A stretch of DNA of 64,000 bases from Desulfobacter sp. (GCA_028768545.1 CP054838.1:310001-374000), one strand, 5' to 3'. Shown: positions 9,360 through 18,820, counted from the stretch's first letter. A program made the numbers and translations. The notes: generated from the sequence alone by a model not told the origin.

Positions 9360-10180
9360 ACGGGAACAAAGAAAAATCAAATGGATTGGCCCAGGACGTT
9401 GAAATGCAAGGCCCTGAATATTCCGGCCCTTTGCTGGGCATCAGGCGGCTGTCAAAGTCATTCATGGTGAACGGGTCAAGGGTCGAGGTGCTCAAGGATC
9501 TTTCCTTTGAGGCCAGGGAAAAGGAGTTTGTCTGTATTCTCGGCCAGAGCGGTTGCGGCAAATCCACCCTTTTAAAGGTCATGGCCGGATTTATCCCTTT
9601 GGATTCAGGCCAGGTCCTTTTCCAGGGTTCCCCCATTACCAAACCAGGGCCTGAACGCTGTGTGGTCTTCCAGGAAGATGCGCTGTTTCCCTGGCTTACC
9701 ATTGAAGAAAATATTGGATTCGGCCTGGTTAAAAAGACCCGGGGCCAACGGCAAAAACAGGTGGACAAATTTTTAGGCCTGGTCGGTCTTTCCCCGTTTA
9801 GAAAGTATTTGCCCAAGGAAATTTCAGGGGGTATGAAACAGCGGGTGGCCCTGGCCAGGGTGCTGGTGCTCAACCCCAGGATTCTTCTCATGGATGAGCC
9901 CTTTGCCGCCCTTGATGCCCAGACCCGGGAAAATATGCAGGATCTGCTGCTCGCCCTCTGGCAGACCCTGGGCCATACCATTGTTTTTGTGACCCACGAT
10001 GTCAGGGAGGCTGTGGCCCTGTCAGACCGGACCATGGTCATGAACCAGGGGCCCGGGGATTTTGCCCGGATTGTGGACATCAACCTGGACCGGCCAAGAT
10101 TCCAGGAAGATGAGCGCTTCATGGGATATGTGGGTCGTTTAAAACGGCTTGTCTCCTCGGCAGATACGGGCAGGCCTTAG
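9356..10180 (+). CDS. ABC transporter ATP-binding protein (SsuB/TauB type)
   Basis: 274-residue ATPase with Walker A GQSGCGKST, Q-loop VVFQEDALFPW, signature ISGGMKQRVALARVL, Walker B ILLMDEPFAALD and switch VTHDVREAV. It powers the importer with the two genes before it. Its end overlaps by 4 bp the end of the convergent gene at 10177. Confidence 0.92.
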   Translation: MNGNKEKSNGLAQDVEMQGPEYSGPLLGIRRLSKSFMVNGSRVEVLKDLSFEAREKEFVCILGQSGCGKSTLLKVMAGFIPLDSGQVLFQGSPITKPGPERCVVFQEDALFPWLTIEENIGFGLVKKTRGQRQKQVDKFLGLVGLSPFRKYLPKEISGGMKQRVALARVLVLNPRILLMDEPFAALDAQTRENMQDLLLALWQTLGHTIVFVTHDVREAVALSDRTMVMNQGPGDFARIVDINLDRPRFQEDERFMGYVGRLKRLVSSADTGRP

Positions 10181-11516
10181 GGCGTTTGTTTTTTTATATT
10201 TGTATATCTGAAATCATCTGCATTGATATGGCCCCAGCCGCCGGCATGGTTATCCTTTATACAAATTTTTGCTGTTTTCCCCTTGTATTCACTGACATCC
10301 CAGATTTTTCGGGTCATGGTCTCATTGTTCTTCCCCGTGGCAGAGAAAATCGTTTTTCCTTCAACCACAAGAGAGACTGTCTCTTTGTCCGGTACATGGC
10401 CTCCTCCGATGAGGAATGAAATTTGATCCCCTTTGATGGTAAAGTCGGCAGAGGTCAGGGTGCCCACAGGGCGGTCTCCTTGACGGCTTCCAGGCCTCTG
10501 GTTTTCATTGCCCTGGTATTTTTCAAAGGTGCCGATCCAAAACTTTTTCTGGTGGTGTGAGGGCATTGTTTTCCGGCCCCGGGCGGTGGGGTTGTCTCCC
10601 TGGGTGGGTGCAAATTCAAATGCATTGCCCTCAGGGGTCCAATGGGTCAGGTCTCCCATTTCAAAATCAGAGTTGGGAAATAAAAGCAGCGGATCTTCAG
10701 CCAGGGCTTTTTTTTCAGGATCCAAGGGGTTGGGCATGGGGGAGGGTTCCGCAGCTGAAGGGGGCGCCAATTCCGTTGATTCAGGGCCGTCTTGAGCAAT
10801 TGGAGGCCCAGCTATTGGGGATGAGGGTATTGATTCGTTGTTCAGGGGGGCGTTGAACCCGGGGGGACTGCCGGCAGACCATTGCCCGTTTTTGTAGATT
10901 AACAGACCATTGCCCGGGTTAAATTCCCATTGGCCGCCGCCGTTATAAACAAGCTGGCAGGAGGTGTCGTTTTTTTCGTATCCGGGAAAGCCAAAGGCTG
11001 CCAGCTTGTTTGGATCCTGGACCCTCACATTCACAAAGCTCACAGGTGCCGGGTCATATTGATAATGGGGTACAATTCCCATTTGATCTCCCATATCGTA
11101 TTGGATGGCGCTGTTCCACATGTATTTTCCCCGGGGGACTTTGGGGATTCTCACCGGATAAATTTTATCTGCCTTTGTGTCCAGAGCGATTAGTTTTTCC
11201 ATCCTGTCATTGGGCCTGGACATGGCCTGGGTCTGGACCTGGTAACGGCCGGTATTAATCCGTGTGGCGCTGATTCGGTAGGGGCCGCCTTTGAAAGAAA
11301 ATCCGTATTTTTTAAGCACGGTATTGTCCTGAACCATGCATTGGGCAGTTAGGTTTACCCCCTGGGTTTGAATGGCCAGGGACATACAGCCCAAGTCCTG
11401 GCCCATTGGGATTTCGCCTCATCGTCAGTGGATCCGGCTGCCCAGGGGGCAGGTGCCAAAAGTATGAAACCCAAGGTAAGAGCCGTCCAGGTTAAGATCT
11501 TCAATCGCCGGTTCAT
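10177..11516 (-). CDS. Secreted protein with C-terminal lectin/sugar-binding-like domain (frameshifted near N-terminus)
   Basis: The frame from ATG 11406 gives 409 residues but lacks a leader. Just upstream, ATG 11516, preceded by GGGAGG at proper spacing, encodes a signal peptide in another frame (MNRRLKILTWTALTLGF, then LLAPAPWAAG). I therefore read 10177-11516 as one exported protein with a one-base shift at about 11401-11425. The body has a conserved N-terminal part, a Pro-rich linker (around SSPIAGPPIAQ) and a C-terminal beta-sandwich-like module beginning FPNSDFEMGDLTHW, as in carbohydrate-binding tails. Function unknown. It lies downstream of a Cys-rich gene remnant in the same direction. 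Confidence 0.6.
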
Positions 11517-11583
11517 TTTTCCTCCCGGGCTGTTTAGAAGGCCGGGACAGGCCCGGCCGTTTATTTTTTATGGGAGATTTATC

Positions 11584-11708
11584 CTATCTGCATCCGCATT
11601 GGCCGCCCTGCCACCGGCAGGTCATGGCCTTTGCGCAGCATTCCCGGTCCACAACCCATTCACAGGCGCAGGGACCCCCGTCGTTGTTGGGACTCCACCA
11701 GTTTTTCG
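11584..11708 (-). pseudogene. 3' remnant of a Cys-rich protein gene, cut by IS6 copy A
   Basis: An open minus-strand frame runs from the IS6 boundary at 11708 to a TAG at 11586-11584. It encodes about 40 residues with seven Cys (CACEWVVDRECC, TCRWQGGQCGCR). It ends 67 nt before the secreted-protein start at 11516, so it was probably the preceding gene of that operon. The 5' part is not in the window. Family unrecognised. Confidence 0.5.
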
Positions 11709-12545
11709 GGTTCTGTTGCAAAAAATTATTAATGTCTGATACAAGTCCGTTTTGGCACTAATTTGTTTGCAGAGAGATAGTATGAAAAATGAAAACCCTT
11801 TCAAGTGGCGTCATTATGAAAAAGAAATCATCCTGTTGAATGTTCGCTGGTATCTGAGATATCAACTGAGTTACAGGAATCTGGAAGAGATGATGCAAGA
11901 ACGGGGCTTGTCTGTGGATCACAGTACCATTTACCGATGGGTTCAGCGCTATGCTCCTGAAATGGAAAAGCGAAGCAGGAAGTATCTGCGGCAATCAAAT
12001 GATTCTTACCGTATTGATGAAACATATATCAAGGTGCGGGGGAAAATGAAGTATCTTTACCGAGCGGTCGATTCCCGTGGAAATACCATCGATTTTCTTC
12101 TTCGCAGCAGACGTAATATGGAATCTGCCAAACGATTTTTTAAAAAGATGCTGCGAGCTTCCAATAGCTCCAGACCTCGGGTTCTGAGTGTTGACGGAAA
12201 TCCTGCATATCCTCCGGCAGTAAAGGCTTTGAAAGAAAAAAAGCTTCTGAATAAGGACTGTATCCTAAGACAGAATAAATATCTGAACAATATTATTGAG
12301 CAAGACCACCGGTTTATCAAAAAGCTTGTCAGAGCTGGTATGGGGTTCAAGACATTTCATTCTGCCTGGCGGACGCTAAAAGGCTATGAAATTATGAACA
12401 TGATCAGAAAAGGACAAGTTAAAAATATCAGGAAGGGAGAAATTTTAAAGCAGAAAGAATTCGTCGAAAATCTGTTTTCTTATGCTGCGTAAATTTTACG
12501 CCTGAACGATCTCTTTGTCCTGGAAATATTTTTTGCAACAGAACC
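11709..12545 (+). mobile_element. IS6-family insertion sequence, copy A
   Basis: 837-bp element bounded by perfect inverted repeats GGTTCTGTTGCAAAAAAT and ATTTTTTGCAACAGAACC. It has the same sequence as copies B and C apart from rare single-base changes. The 8-bp flanks differ (GTTTTTCG on the left, TATGGGCT on the right), so there is no target duplication. Both neighbours are gene fragments, consistent with IS6-mediated deletion or rearrangement. Confidence 0.95.
11782..12492 (+). CDS. IS6-family transposase, copy A
   Basis: 236 residues. An N-terminal HTH (about residues 25-55, LEEMMQERGLSVDHSTIYRW) is followed by the DDE catalytic core: Asp in YRIDETYIKV, Asp in VLSVDGNPAY and Glu in NNIIEQDHRFIK. 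This is the usual IS6/IS26 size. The start at 11782 follows GAGAG; the frame is open further upstream to 11752. IS6 enzymes transpose replicatively, giving cointegrates, deletions or inversions, which explains the rearranged flanks in this window. Confidence 0.95.
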   Translation: MKNENPFKWRHYEKEIILLNVRWYLRYQLSYRNLEEMMQERGLSVDHSTIYRWVQRYAPEMEKRSRKYLRQSNDSYRIDETYIKVRGKMKYLYRAVDSRGNTIDFLLRSRRNMESAKRFFKKMLRASNSSRPRVLSVDGNPAYPPAVKALKEKKLLNKDCILRQNKYLNNIIEQDHRFIKKLVRAGMGFKTFHSAWRTLKGYEIMNMIRKGQVKNIRKGEILKQKEFVENLFSYAA

Positions 12546-12546
12546 T

Positions 12547-12603
12547 ATGGGCTTTCGCGGTGCCCAGGTAATTATCCAGGAATTAGCCAATATGCTCTGT
12601 TAA
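12547..12603 (+). pseudogene. Orphan C-terminal gene fragment next to IS6 copy A
   Basis: Immediately after the IS6 end, an open frame encodes MGFRGAQVIIQELANMLC and then TAA. It looks like the last residues of a larger protein whose 5' part is gone. The pattern vaguely recalls C-termini of nitrogenase-component-1-type proteins, but it is too short to assign. Confidence 0.3.
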
Positions 12604-12687
12604 GGCCAACCTGAAAAATACCGGTAACCCTGTGCATTATCCCTTCATAAGGGCTGAGCCGCCTATCCGGGGGATGGATAAAAAAAA

Positions 12688-12718
12688 GGAAAAGGGGGGA
12701 GACAATCACCCCTTTTCC
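12688..12718 (-). terminator. Intrinsic terminator of ornithine aminotransferase gene
   Basis: A 10-bp perfect stem GGAAAAGGGG / CCCCTTTTCC with an 11-nt loop. On the minus strand it is followed by seven T. It lies 20 bp beyond the stop of the gene at 12739. Confidence 0.8.
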
Positions 12719-12738
12719 CTGTGGCTGATTAAAGAGCA

Positions 12739-13938
12739 TCAGGCAAATGCGGTTTTGATTTTATCCACGGCCCAGTCAATATCAGATTTTGTAATGACCA
12801 GAGGCGGGGCAAACCGGATGGTATAGGTATGGGTCTCTTTACAGAGGATGCCCATGGTCATCAGTTTTTCGCAGATGGCCCGAGCCCCCCCGGGAGTGCC
12901 CTCTTCAAGCTCAATGGCGATCATGAGCCCGATGCCTCTGATCTCTTTGATGGCCGAATGCTCCATGGTCTCAAGCTGTTCTAAAAAATAGGCGCCCATT
13001 TCCTGGGCGTTTTCAACCATTTTCTCATCCACCATCACCTTGAGGGCAGCCCGGGCCACGGCACAGGCCAGGGGGTTGCCGCCGAAGGTGGACCCGTGCT
13101 GTCCCGGCTGAAGCAGTCCGAGAACCTCATCGTTGGAAAGCACGGCAGATACGGGATAAAACCCGCCTGACAAGGCCTTTCCGATCAGGGTAAGATCCGC
13201 CTGAATCCCCTCATGCTCTTCTGCCAGCATTTTACCGGTCCGGCCGAGGCCCGTTTGAATCTCATCTAAGATCATGAGGACATTTTTTTCAGTGCAGATA
13301 CGGCGGACCGCTTTGAGATATCCTTTGGGCGGGATGATGACGCCTGCCTCTCCCTGGATGGGTTCCACCATAAAGGCTACGGTGTTGGGGGTGATGGCGT
13401 CTTCCAGGGCTTTTTCATCCCCAAAGGGAATGGTTTTAAATCCCGGGGTAAAGGGCCCGAAATTTTGACGGGCATTGTCATCGGTGGAAAACCCGATGAT
13501 GGACAGGGTCCTGCCGTGAAAATTATCATTGCACACCAGAATCTCTGCCTGGTCTTCTTGAACGCCCTTGGATTCATACCCCCATTTTCTGGCACATTTG
13601 ATCACTGTTTCAACGGCCTCTGCCCCTGAATTCATGGGCAGCATCTTGTGGGAATCGGTAAGCTGGCACAGCTCGTCGTAAAGCAGGGGCAGCTGGTCGT
13701 TGCGAAAGGCACGGGAGGTGAGGGTGAGTTTGTCTGCCTGGTCCACCAGGGCCTGCCTGATTTTCGGATGGCAATGTCCCTGGTTGACTGCGGAATAGGC
13801 AGAAAGGCAGTCCATGTATTTATTGCCTTCCACATCCCATACCCAGATGCCCTCTCCCTTGGAAAGGACCACGTCCAGGGGTTTATAATTTTTGGCCCCG
13901 AACTTGTCCTCAAGATCAATCAATTCTTTTGCTTTCAT
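12739..13938 (-). CDS. rocD: Ornithine aminotransferase
   Basis: 399-residue class-III PLP aminotransferase converting ornithine and 2-oxoglutarate to glutamate semialdehyde and glutamate. Key segments are the PLP-phosphate region [33 protein letters not shown], the PLP-ring Asp in [13 protein letters not shown] and the Schiff-base Lys in [15 protein letters not shown], all close to RocD/OAT. Length is normal. It is divergent from the LysR gene at 14077, which could regulate it; a strong terminator follows. Confidence 0.92.
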   Translation of the reverse strand: MKAKELIDLEDKFGAKNYKPLDVVLSKGEGIWVWDVEGNKYMDCLSAYSAVNQGHCHPKIRQALVDQADKLTLTSRAFRNDQLPLLYDELCQLTDSHKMLPMNSGAEAVETVIKCARKWGYESKGVQEDQAEILVCNDNFHGRTLSIIGFSTDDNARQNFGPFTPGFKTIPFGDEKALEDAITPNTVAFMVEPIQGEAGVIIPPKGYLKAVRRICTEKNVLMILDEIQTGLGRTGKMLAEEHEGIQADLTLIGKALSGGFYPVSAVLSNDEVLGLLQPGQHGSTFGGNPLACAVARAALKVMVDEKMVENAQEMGAYFLEQLETMEHSAIKEIRGIGLMIAIELEEGTPGGARAICEKLMTMGILCKETHTYTIRFAPPLVITKSDIDWAVDKIKTAFA

Positions 13939-14076
13939 ATTGTATCCTTATGCTTAATTGTTTTTGCCTGATCTTTTCTAGGGCATCCTGTGGAGACATC
14001 CCTTGCTTTTATAATAAAACCATATTAATAGGTGTCGTCAAACGATTTTAACACATGGGATGGATGAAGAAAACTC

Positions 14077-14997
14077 ATGCACAATAAAAAAACAGTCCCC
14101 CTTCCCTCATTAAATGCCCTAAGGGCATTTGAGGCGGCGGCCAGACATGAAAGCTTTACCCGGGCGGCCAAAGAATTATCCGTTACCCAGGGCGCCATCA
14201 GCCGCCAGGTCAAACAATTGGAAACCCAGCTTGATGTCATTTTATTCCATCGGCGGCACAAGCACCTGACCCTCACGGACCAGGGCATGCTCCTTTTATC
14301 TCCCCTGACCCAGGCGTTCTCCATCATGTCAAGGGCCGTTGAAAAACTCAAAAACCAAAGCCAGGATCTCAACCTTAAAGTCCATCCCACATTTGCCATC
14401 CGCTGGCTGATTCCAAGGCTCCACATTTTCCAGGCCCTTTACCCGGATATACGGGTGAGGCTGACCACTTCAGGAATTAATGCTGATTTTAAACATGAAA
14501 ATTTTGACGCCGGCATCACCCATCTGGGCAATGAGATCCCCGGAGTGGTCAGAAAAAAAATTCTTAAAGAACAATTGGTCCCGGTCTGCTCTCCTGACCT
14601 TGCCAAAGGAGCCCCCCCCATTAAAAAGCCCAAGGACCTTTGCTATCGCACCCTGCTCCACAACAGCCCGGACCTGAAAGAATGGCAGACCTGGGCAGAC
14701 CAGAAAGGGGTTAACGGCCTTTTTCTCGAGCATGGTCAGGTATTTGAGGTAGATGATGCCGCACTCCAGGCCGCCACATCAGGCCTGGGCGTTGTCCTGG
14801 GAGATATTTTCCTGATCAAGGAAGAACTGGATTCAGGCCGCCTGGTCGCCCCGCTGGGGCTTGAGCCCATCCAGACCGGAAATTACTATTTTTCCAGGCC
14901 CGAATTCAACCGGGAGGCCAAAGGGGTCAACCTGTTTTGGGGCTGGCTTAAAACCACCCTGGACCTTAAACCCGTAGACCCCAATAAAAAAGCCTGA
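14077..14997 (+). CDS. LysR family transcriptional regulator (GcvA-like)
   Basis: 306 residues. The N-terminal winged HTH (about 8-65) shows LNALRAFEAAARHESFTRAA and VTQGAISRQVKQLE, the GcvA/AmpR style. The C-terminal periplasmic-binding-like effector domain fills the rest. It is divergent from rocD across 138 bp, the usual arrangement of a LysR regulator and its target, but no operator was identified. Confidence 0.88.
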   Translation: MHNKKTVPLPSLNALRAFEAAARHESFTRAAKELSVTQGAISRQVKQLETQLDVILFHRRHKHLTLTDQGMLLLSPLTQAFSIMSRAVEKLKNQSQDLNLKVHPTFAIRWLIPRLHIFQALYPDIRVRLTTSGINADFKHENFDAGITHLGNEIPGVVRKKILKEQLVPVCSPDLAKGAPPIKKPKDLCYRTLLHNSPDLKEWQTWADQKGVNGLFLEHGQVFEVDDAALQAATSGLGVVLGDIFLIKEELDSGRLVAPLGLEPIQTGNYYFSRPEFNREAKGVNLFWGWLKTTLDLKPVDPNKKA

Positions 14998-15037
14998 TGC
15001 ATCCCCCCAACTCATATTATGGGTACACCAGGCTTTT
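14988..15037. terminator. Possible bidirectional terminator between convergent genes
   Basis: AAAAGCCTG (14988-14996) pairs with CAGGCTTTT (15029-15037) across a 32-nt loop, between the LysR stop and the cytochrome stop. The stem is good but the loop is long. Confidence 0.4.
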
Positions 15038-15057
15038 GGGCATAATGAATACATTAT

Positions 15058-16923
15058 TTATTCATTATGTTTTTCATAGCCCATGGGCAGTTTTTTGAAA
15101 CGACCGCCATGGATAATGGGATCTCCTTTATATCCCAGACCCTTAAAATCAATATAATCGGTTTTATTGATCAACTCATCCACATCCCGTCCCTGGGATT
15201 TCATATAGGAAAAATCGGTTCCTTTATGGGCGACCTTTTTAAAATCAACGTTTCGGTTGTCCTGGTGGCAGCGGTTACAGGTTTTATCACCTGCAAGGCT
15301 GTCATGGCACTGGACACATGATAAGGCCATCTCCTTGGGCATCACCTCATGATCCGCATCAATTGCCTGGACAGCCTTCATTATTTTAAAAGGAACAATC
15401 TTGGAGCCAGGATCGTTGATGGATCCCACAGGCTCGGTAATATTAATAATATCAGCGTTGAGATCAACCTTATCCCCCATGAGCACCCGTTTCATATACC
15501 CTGAATCCCAGGCATAGGTGGGGACCACAGACTCGTCCCATTTAAATTCACCTTTTTTCTTGTTATAATCGGGCTTGCCGTATTTGTCTTTTTTGGGCTT
15601 GCGGTTTTTATCCCCTGCCTTGGACCAGTCCCACCAGGTCTTGGTGGGTTTGCATTTTGCATAAACCGGTGCATGGCAGACATTACAGTCAAGGGTTTTT
15701 GCATGCTCATTTAAATGGTGATCCATGACGCTGCCGCAATAATGGGGTTCCTTAGAATGACATTGCTGGCAGGTGACCTCGCCTTCGGCAACCGGGACGG
15801 ATGAGCTTCTGCCCGCAATCTTGTGATTTCTTGTTTCATGACATTCCGCACAGGTAAAATCATATCCCCCCATATGAACGTCATAGTTTCTGCTGGGCTC
15901 CAAGAGCTGGCGTGACAGATCCGCATGTTTAACCGCATCTCCGCCCCCACCATTAAAGTGGCAGGAACCGCAGCTGGCACGGCTTGAATGCCCCACATTC
16001 TGGGCAATAAATTTTAAATCAATATCCTTTGCCGGCATGCCGGCATCCGGCCCGGGTTTTTTATACTTGCCCGTGGTATCATGGCAAACCAGACAATCCA
16101 TTTTGGTCTTATCACTAAAATCGAAACTATCGTCTTTCCAACCATATCCTGCATGACAACTTGTGCAACGAGCCTCGTTGCTTATGGGACTAATTCAGTA
16201 GTTGTTCAGGGCGGTTGTGCCCTTGCCGTGCATGACGTCCTTTCTATGCCCCGTTGTATAGGGAGAGGGCCCTTTCCACAGCCAGTGGGCTGTGGTCAGC
16301 ATGTCTTGGGCCTGGGCATCATGACAGCGCTGACATTCGGCTGTCACCTGGAATGGATCCGGGTTATCCGGCAGCTCGACCAACTCCTTGTGATCGGGAA
16401 CATTTTGTAAATGGCATCCCTTGCAGCCCACAGGTCCCTTGGCTTTTTCCTGATGGCATTCGATACACTGCTGATGATAGGCCGCCTTAAGGCCGATCCG
16501 TTCAGGATGATCCGGATTAAAAGAGTCCTGATGACAGGCCGAGCACCGTGTTGTTTCCAATGCCGCTTCATCCTTTGGCCGAAAATGATGGCATTTGCTG
16601 CAATCATTGGTGAGAGCTGCATGGCGTTTATGGGAAAATCTGACAGGCTCGTAATGGTCTTCGCGCTCCTTGATAATTGGACTGTTCAGCAAAAAATAAG
16701 TATCTTGAACATTATCTAAGGAAATGCCGGCATCCAGCAGACACATCCGTCTATTTACCATGCAGTCGTCCTTGTATTCCTTGATAAAGGGAACGACCTG
16801 TTTAGCCCTTTGCTTTGCTCGTTCCTGATCCGGGGCCTTCCAGACCTCTGCCATACACAGGGCAGTCGTCAAAATCCCAAGGCCAGCCAAAAAAATAATT
16901 TTCTTTATTTTTCTCTTTATCAC
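15058..16923 (-). CDS. Multiheme cytochrome c, octaheme tetrathionate reductase-like, probable selenoprotein (Sec at codon 243)
   Basis: Read through one in-frame TGA (16197-16195), this is a 621-residue exported protein. Its N-terminal signal anchor is KIIFLAGLGILTTALCMAE. A cytochrome c3/c7-like part has four hemes (CSKCH, CSACH, CIECH, CKGCH). An octaheme-reductase-like part has CQRCH, then after the TGA CTSCH, CLVCH, CGSCH, CAECH, CQQCH, CNVCH, CVQCH and CNRCH, 13 CxxCH in all. The sequence after the TGA (NEARCTSCHAGYGWKD) continues the octaheme family without a start codon, RBS or gap. A SECIS-like hairpin follows. The start is GTG 16923 with AAGGAGG, overlapping the NrfD stop. Nonsense mutation is the alternative. 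It probably takes electrons from the FeS/NrfD module. Confidence 0.8.
16165..16181 (-). promoter_or_regulatory. SECIS-like hairpin after in-frame TGA
   Basis: On the coding strand, GCAACGA GGC TCGTTGC forms a perfect 7-bp stem with a 3-nt loop beginning with G. It starts 13 nt after the TGA, so the loop is 20 nt from the TGA. Bacterial SECIS elements recognised by SelB are described as stem-loops just 3' of UGA, with about 16-37 nt to the loop and a G in its first positions. The match is by eye only. Confidence 0.7.
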
Positions 16924-17040
16924 GAAGACACCTCCTTGGGGGCCTGTAGAACAGGCAGATAGGTCACAACAAATCTATAAATAAACATCAAGGTTGCAAT
17001 AAGCCCTAAAGTGACCAGAATTTCTCCCAGGGCCGGGAAA
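16920..17040 (-). pseudogene. C-terminal end of NrfD-like membrane subunit, separated by IS6 inversion
   Basis: The minus strand, read from the IS6 copy B boundary, encodes ALGEILVTLGLIATLMFIYR then FVVTYLPVLQAPKEVSS and a stop that overlaps the GTG start of the cytochrome gene. This completes the NrfD-like protein that is cut at 21120. Removing one 8-bp copy (CCGGGAAA) and one extra C at 20285-20288 gives a single 400-residue frame, so the two pieces were once contiguous. Confidence 0.85.
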
Positions 17041-17877
17041 GGTTCTGTTGCAAAAAATTATTAATGTCTGATACAAGTCCGTTTTGGCACTAATTTGTTT
17101 GCAGAGAGATAGTATGAAAAATGAAAACCCTTTCAAGTGGCGTCATTATGAAAAAGAAATCATCCTGTTGAATGTTCGCTGGTATCTGATATATCAACTG
17201 AGTTACAGGAATCTGGAAGAGATGATGCAAGAACGGGGCTTGTCTGTGGATCACAGTACCATTTACCGATGGGTTCAGCGCTATGCTCCTGAAATGGAAA
17301 AGCGAAGCAGGAAGTATCTGCGGCAATCAAATGATTCTTACCGTATTGATGAAACATATATCAAGGTGCGGGGGAAAATGAAGTATCTTTACCGAGCGGT
17401 CGATTCCCGTGGAAATACCATCGATTTTCTTCTTCGCAGCAGACGTAATATGGAATCTGCCAAACGATTTTTTAAAAAGATGCTGCGAGCTTCCAATAGC
17501 TCCAGACCTCGGGTTCTGAGTGTTGACGGAAATCCTGCATATCCTCCGGCAGTAAAGGCTTTGAAAGAAAAAAAGCTTCTGAATAAGGACTGTATCCTAA
17601 GACAGAATAAATATCTGAACAATATTATTGAGCAAGACCACCGGTTTATCAAAAAGCTTGTCAGAGCTGGTATGGGGTTCAAGACATTTCATTCTGCCTG
17701 GCGGACGCTAAAAGGCTATGAAATTATGAACATGATCAGAAAAGGACAAGTTAAAAATATCAGGAAGGGAGAAATTTTAAAGCAGAAAGAATTCGTCGAA
17801 AATCTGTTTTCTTATGCTGCGTAAATTTTACGCCTGAACGATCTCTTTGTCCTGGAAATATTTTTTGCAACAGAACC
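17041..17877 (+). mobile_element. IS6-family insertion sequence, copy B
   Basis: 837 bp with the same terminal repeats as copy A. The left flank is CCGGGAAA. The right flank GCTTGGTC lies inside a truncated sigma-54 regulator. The left flank is the reverse complement of the left flank of copy C (TTTCCCGG), the hallmark of an IS6 replicative inversion of the 17878-21120 segment. Confidence 0.95.
17114..17824 (+). CDS. IS6-family transposase, copy B
   Basis: 236 residues, same as copy A except Ile for Arg in the segment RWYL(I)YQLSYR. The DDE residues are intact, so it is probably active. It lies between inverted repeats at 17041 and 17877. Confidence 0.95.
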   Translation: MKNENPFKWRHYEKEIILLNVRWYLIYQLSYRNLEEMMQERGLSVDHSTIYRWVQRYAPEMEKRSRKYLRQSNDSYRIDETYIKVRGKMKYLYRAVDSRGNTIDFLLRSRRNMESAKRFFKKMLRASNSSRPRVLSVDGNPAYPPAVKALKEKKLLNKDCILRQNKYLNNIIEQDHRFIKKLVRAGMGFKTFHSAWRTLKGYEIMNMIRKGQVKNIRKGEILKQKEFVENLFSYAA

Positions 17878-18664
17878 GCTTGGTCTGAATGGACAAGGGA
17901 ATATCGCCGATTTCATCCAGGAAAAAATCCCCTTGGTTGGCAGCCTCAAATCTACCGATACGATTGCTGTAGGCACCGGTGAATGCACCTTTAACGTGGC
18001 CGAACAATTCGCTTTCAAGGACGGATTCATTTAATGCGGCACAGTTGAGCTGAATAAAGGGTTTGTTTTTTTTTCCACCGCATAAATGGATGGCATTTGC
18101 CACCAATTCCTTGCCTGTACCGCTTTCTCCAAGGATGATAACAGGGGCGTTGCTCTCGGATGCTTTTCGGATCATATCAAAAACCTTCAGCATTTCAGGT
18201 GATTTGCCCACAAGACCTAAAAAATCAGCGTCCCTGTCACATTGCCTGGTAAGAATATGGACCTTTTCATCCAATTGGGTAAGTTCGGAAATATCGGTTA
18301 GCGTTTCCACAACACCAAGGGCTGTCTGGTTGTCGTCCCATAATATAGCGGCATTTTTTAAGACCGGTACAAAATTTCCGTCCCTGCATTTGATCAGGCA
18401 ACAGCATTTTATCATGTCTTTTTGGCCTTTTTCAAATAATTTGCACCATACTGATTCTTTGGCGGTCTGCAGGGTCTGTTCGCATGCATCACATCCCAGC
18501 ATCTGGCAGGACATGCCAATGGCTTGTTCGGATGTATACCCGGTAAGCCTTTCAAAGGCTTTGTTGACCATTAAAATGGAACCCTCGGGACCGATAAGCA
18601 TGAGACCGTCATTTATGGTATTCACGATCTTCTTCCAGAAGATGTTCATCTCGTGGTCTTTCAC
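17878..18664 (-). pseudogene. Sigma-54-dependent activator with PAS domain, 3'-truncated by IS6
   Basis: The native part is 262 codons: an N-terminal PAS-like sensor (about 5-130) with a striking Cys cluster (CQMLGCDACEQ, WCKLFEK, IKCCCLIKC), then the AAA+ domain with Walker A LGESGTGKELV, the GAFTGA loop and FFLDEIGDIP. It stops at IS6 copy B before sensor 2 and the DNA-binding HTH, so it should not function. Start is GTG 18664 after AAGGAG. It is divergent from a sigma-54-type promoter of the redox operon at 18863, which it probably controlled. The Cys-rich PAS may sense redox or metal; this is inference. Confidence 0.85.
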
Positions 18665-18683
18665 TGGCCCGCTCCTTTATGGA

Positions 18684-18707
18684 GTATTTAAACATATGTT
18701 TAAATAC
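18684..18707. promoter_or_regulatory. 24-bp perfect palindrome, candidate activator site
   Basis: The half-site GTATTTAAACAT is followed directly by its exact reverse complement, between the activator start (18664) and the sigma-54 promoter at 18805. It sits about 100 bp upstream of the -24 element, typical for an upstream activator sequence of an enhancer-binding protein. Confidence 0.55.
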
Positions 18708-18804
18708 TATTAAGCGGGCAAATCGTCAAGCCTTGGTTGTATATCCAAATAATTGATCCATAAAAACAGATGGTTATAAAGGGAGCGATTATCAGCGTTG
18801 TACA

Positions 18805-18820
18805 GGGCACACCTGTTGCA
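18805..18820 (+). promoter_or_regulatory. Sigma-54 (-24/-12) promoter of the redox operon
   Basis: GGGCACACCTGTTGCA contains the invariant GG-N10-GC (GG at 18806-18807, GC at 18818-18819) and close -24 (GGCAC) and -12 (TTGCA) elements. It lies 43 nt upstream of the TusA-like ATG and next to a sigma-54 activator gene, which raises confidence beyond the motif alone. Confidence 0.7.

Noticed and set aside
11356-11516. MNRRLK... 53-codon ORF as an independent small gene
   Set aside because: It is a signal peptide with a strong RBS directly upstream of a leaderless secreted-type protein in another frame; a frameshift is simpler.
16195-16923. Annotating 16195-16923 and 15058-16101 as two separate cytochrome genes
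   Set aside because: They are in one frame, the second has no RBS and begins mid-domain (a CTSCH heme precedes its first ATG), and a SECIS-like hairpin follows the TGA.
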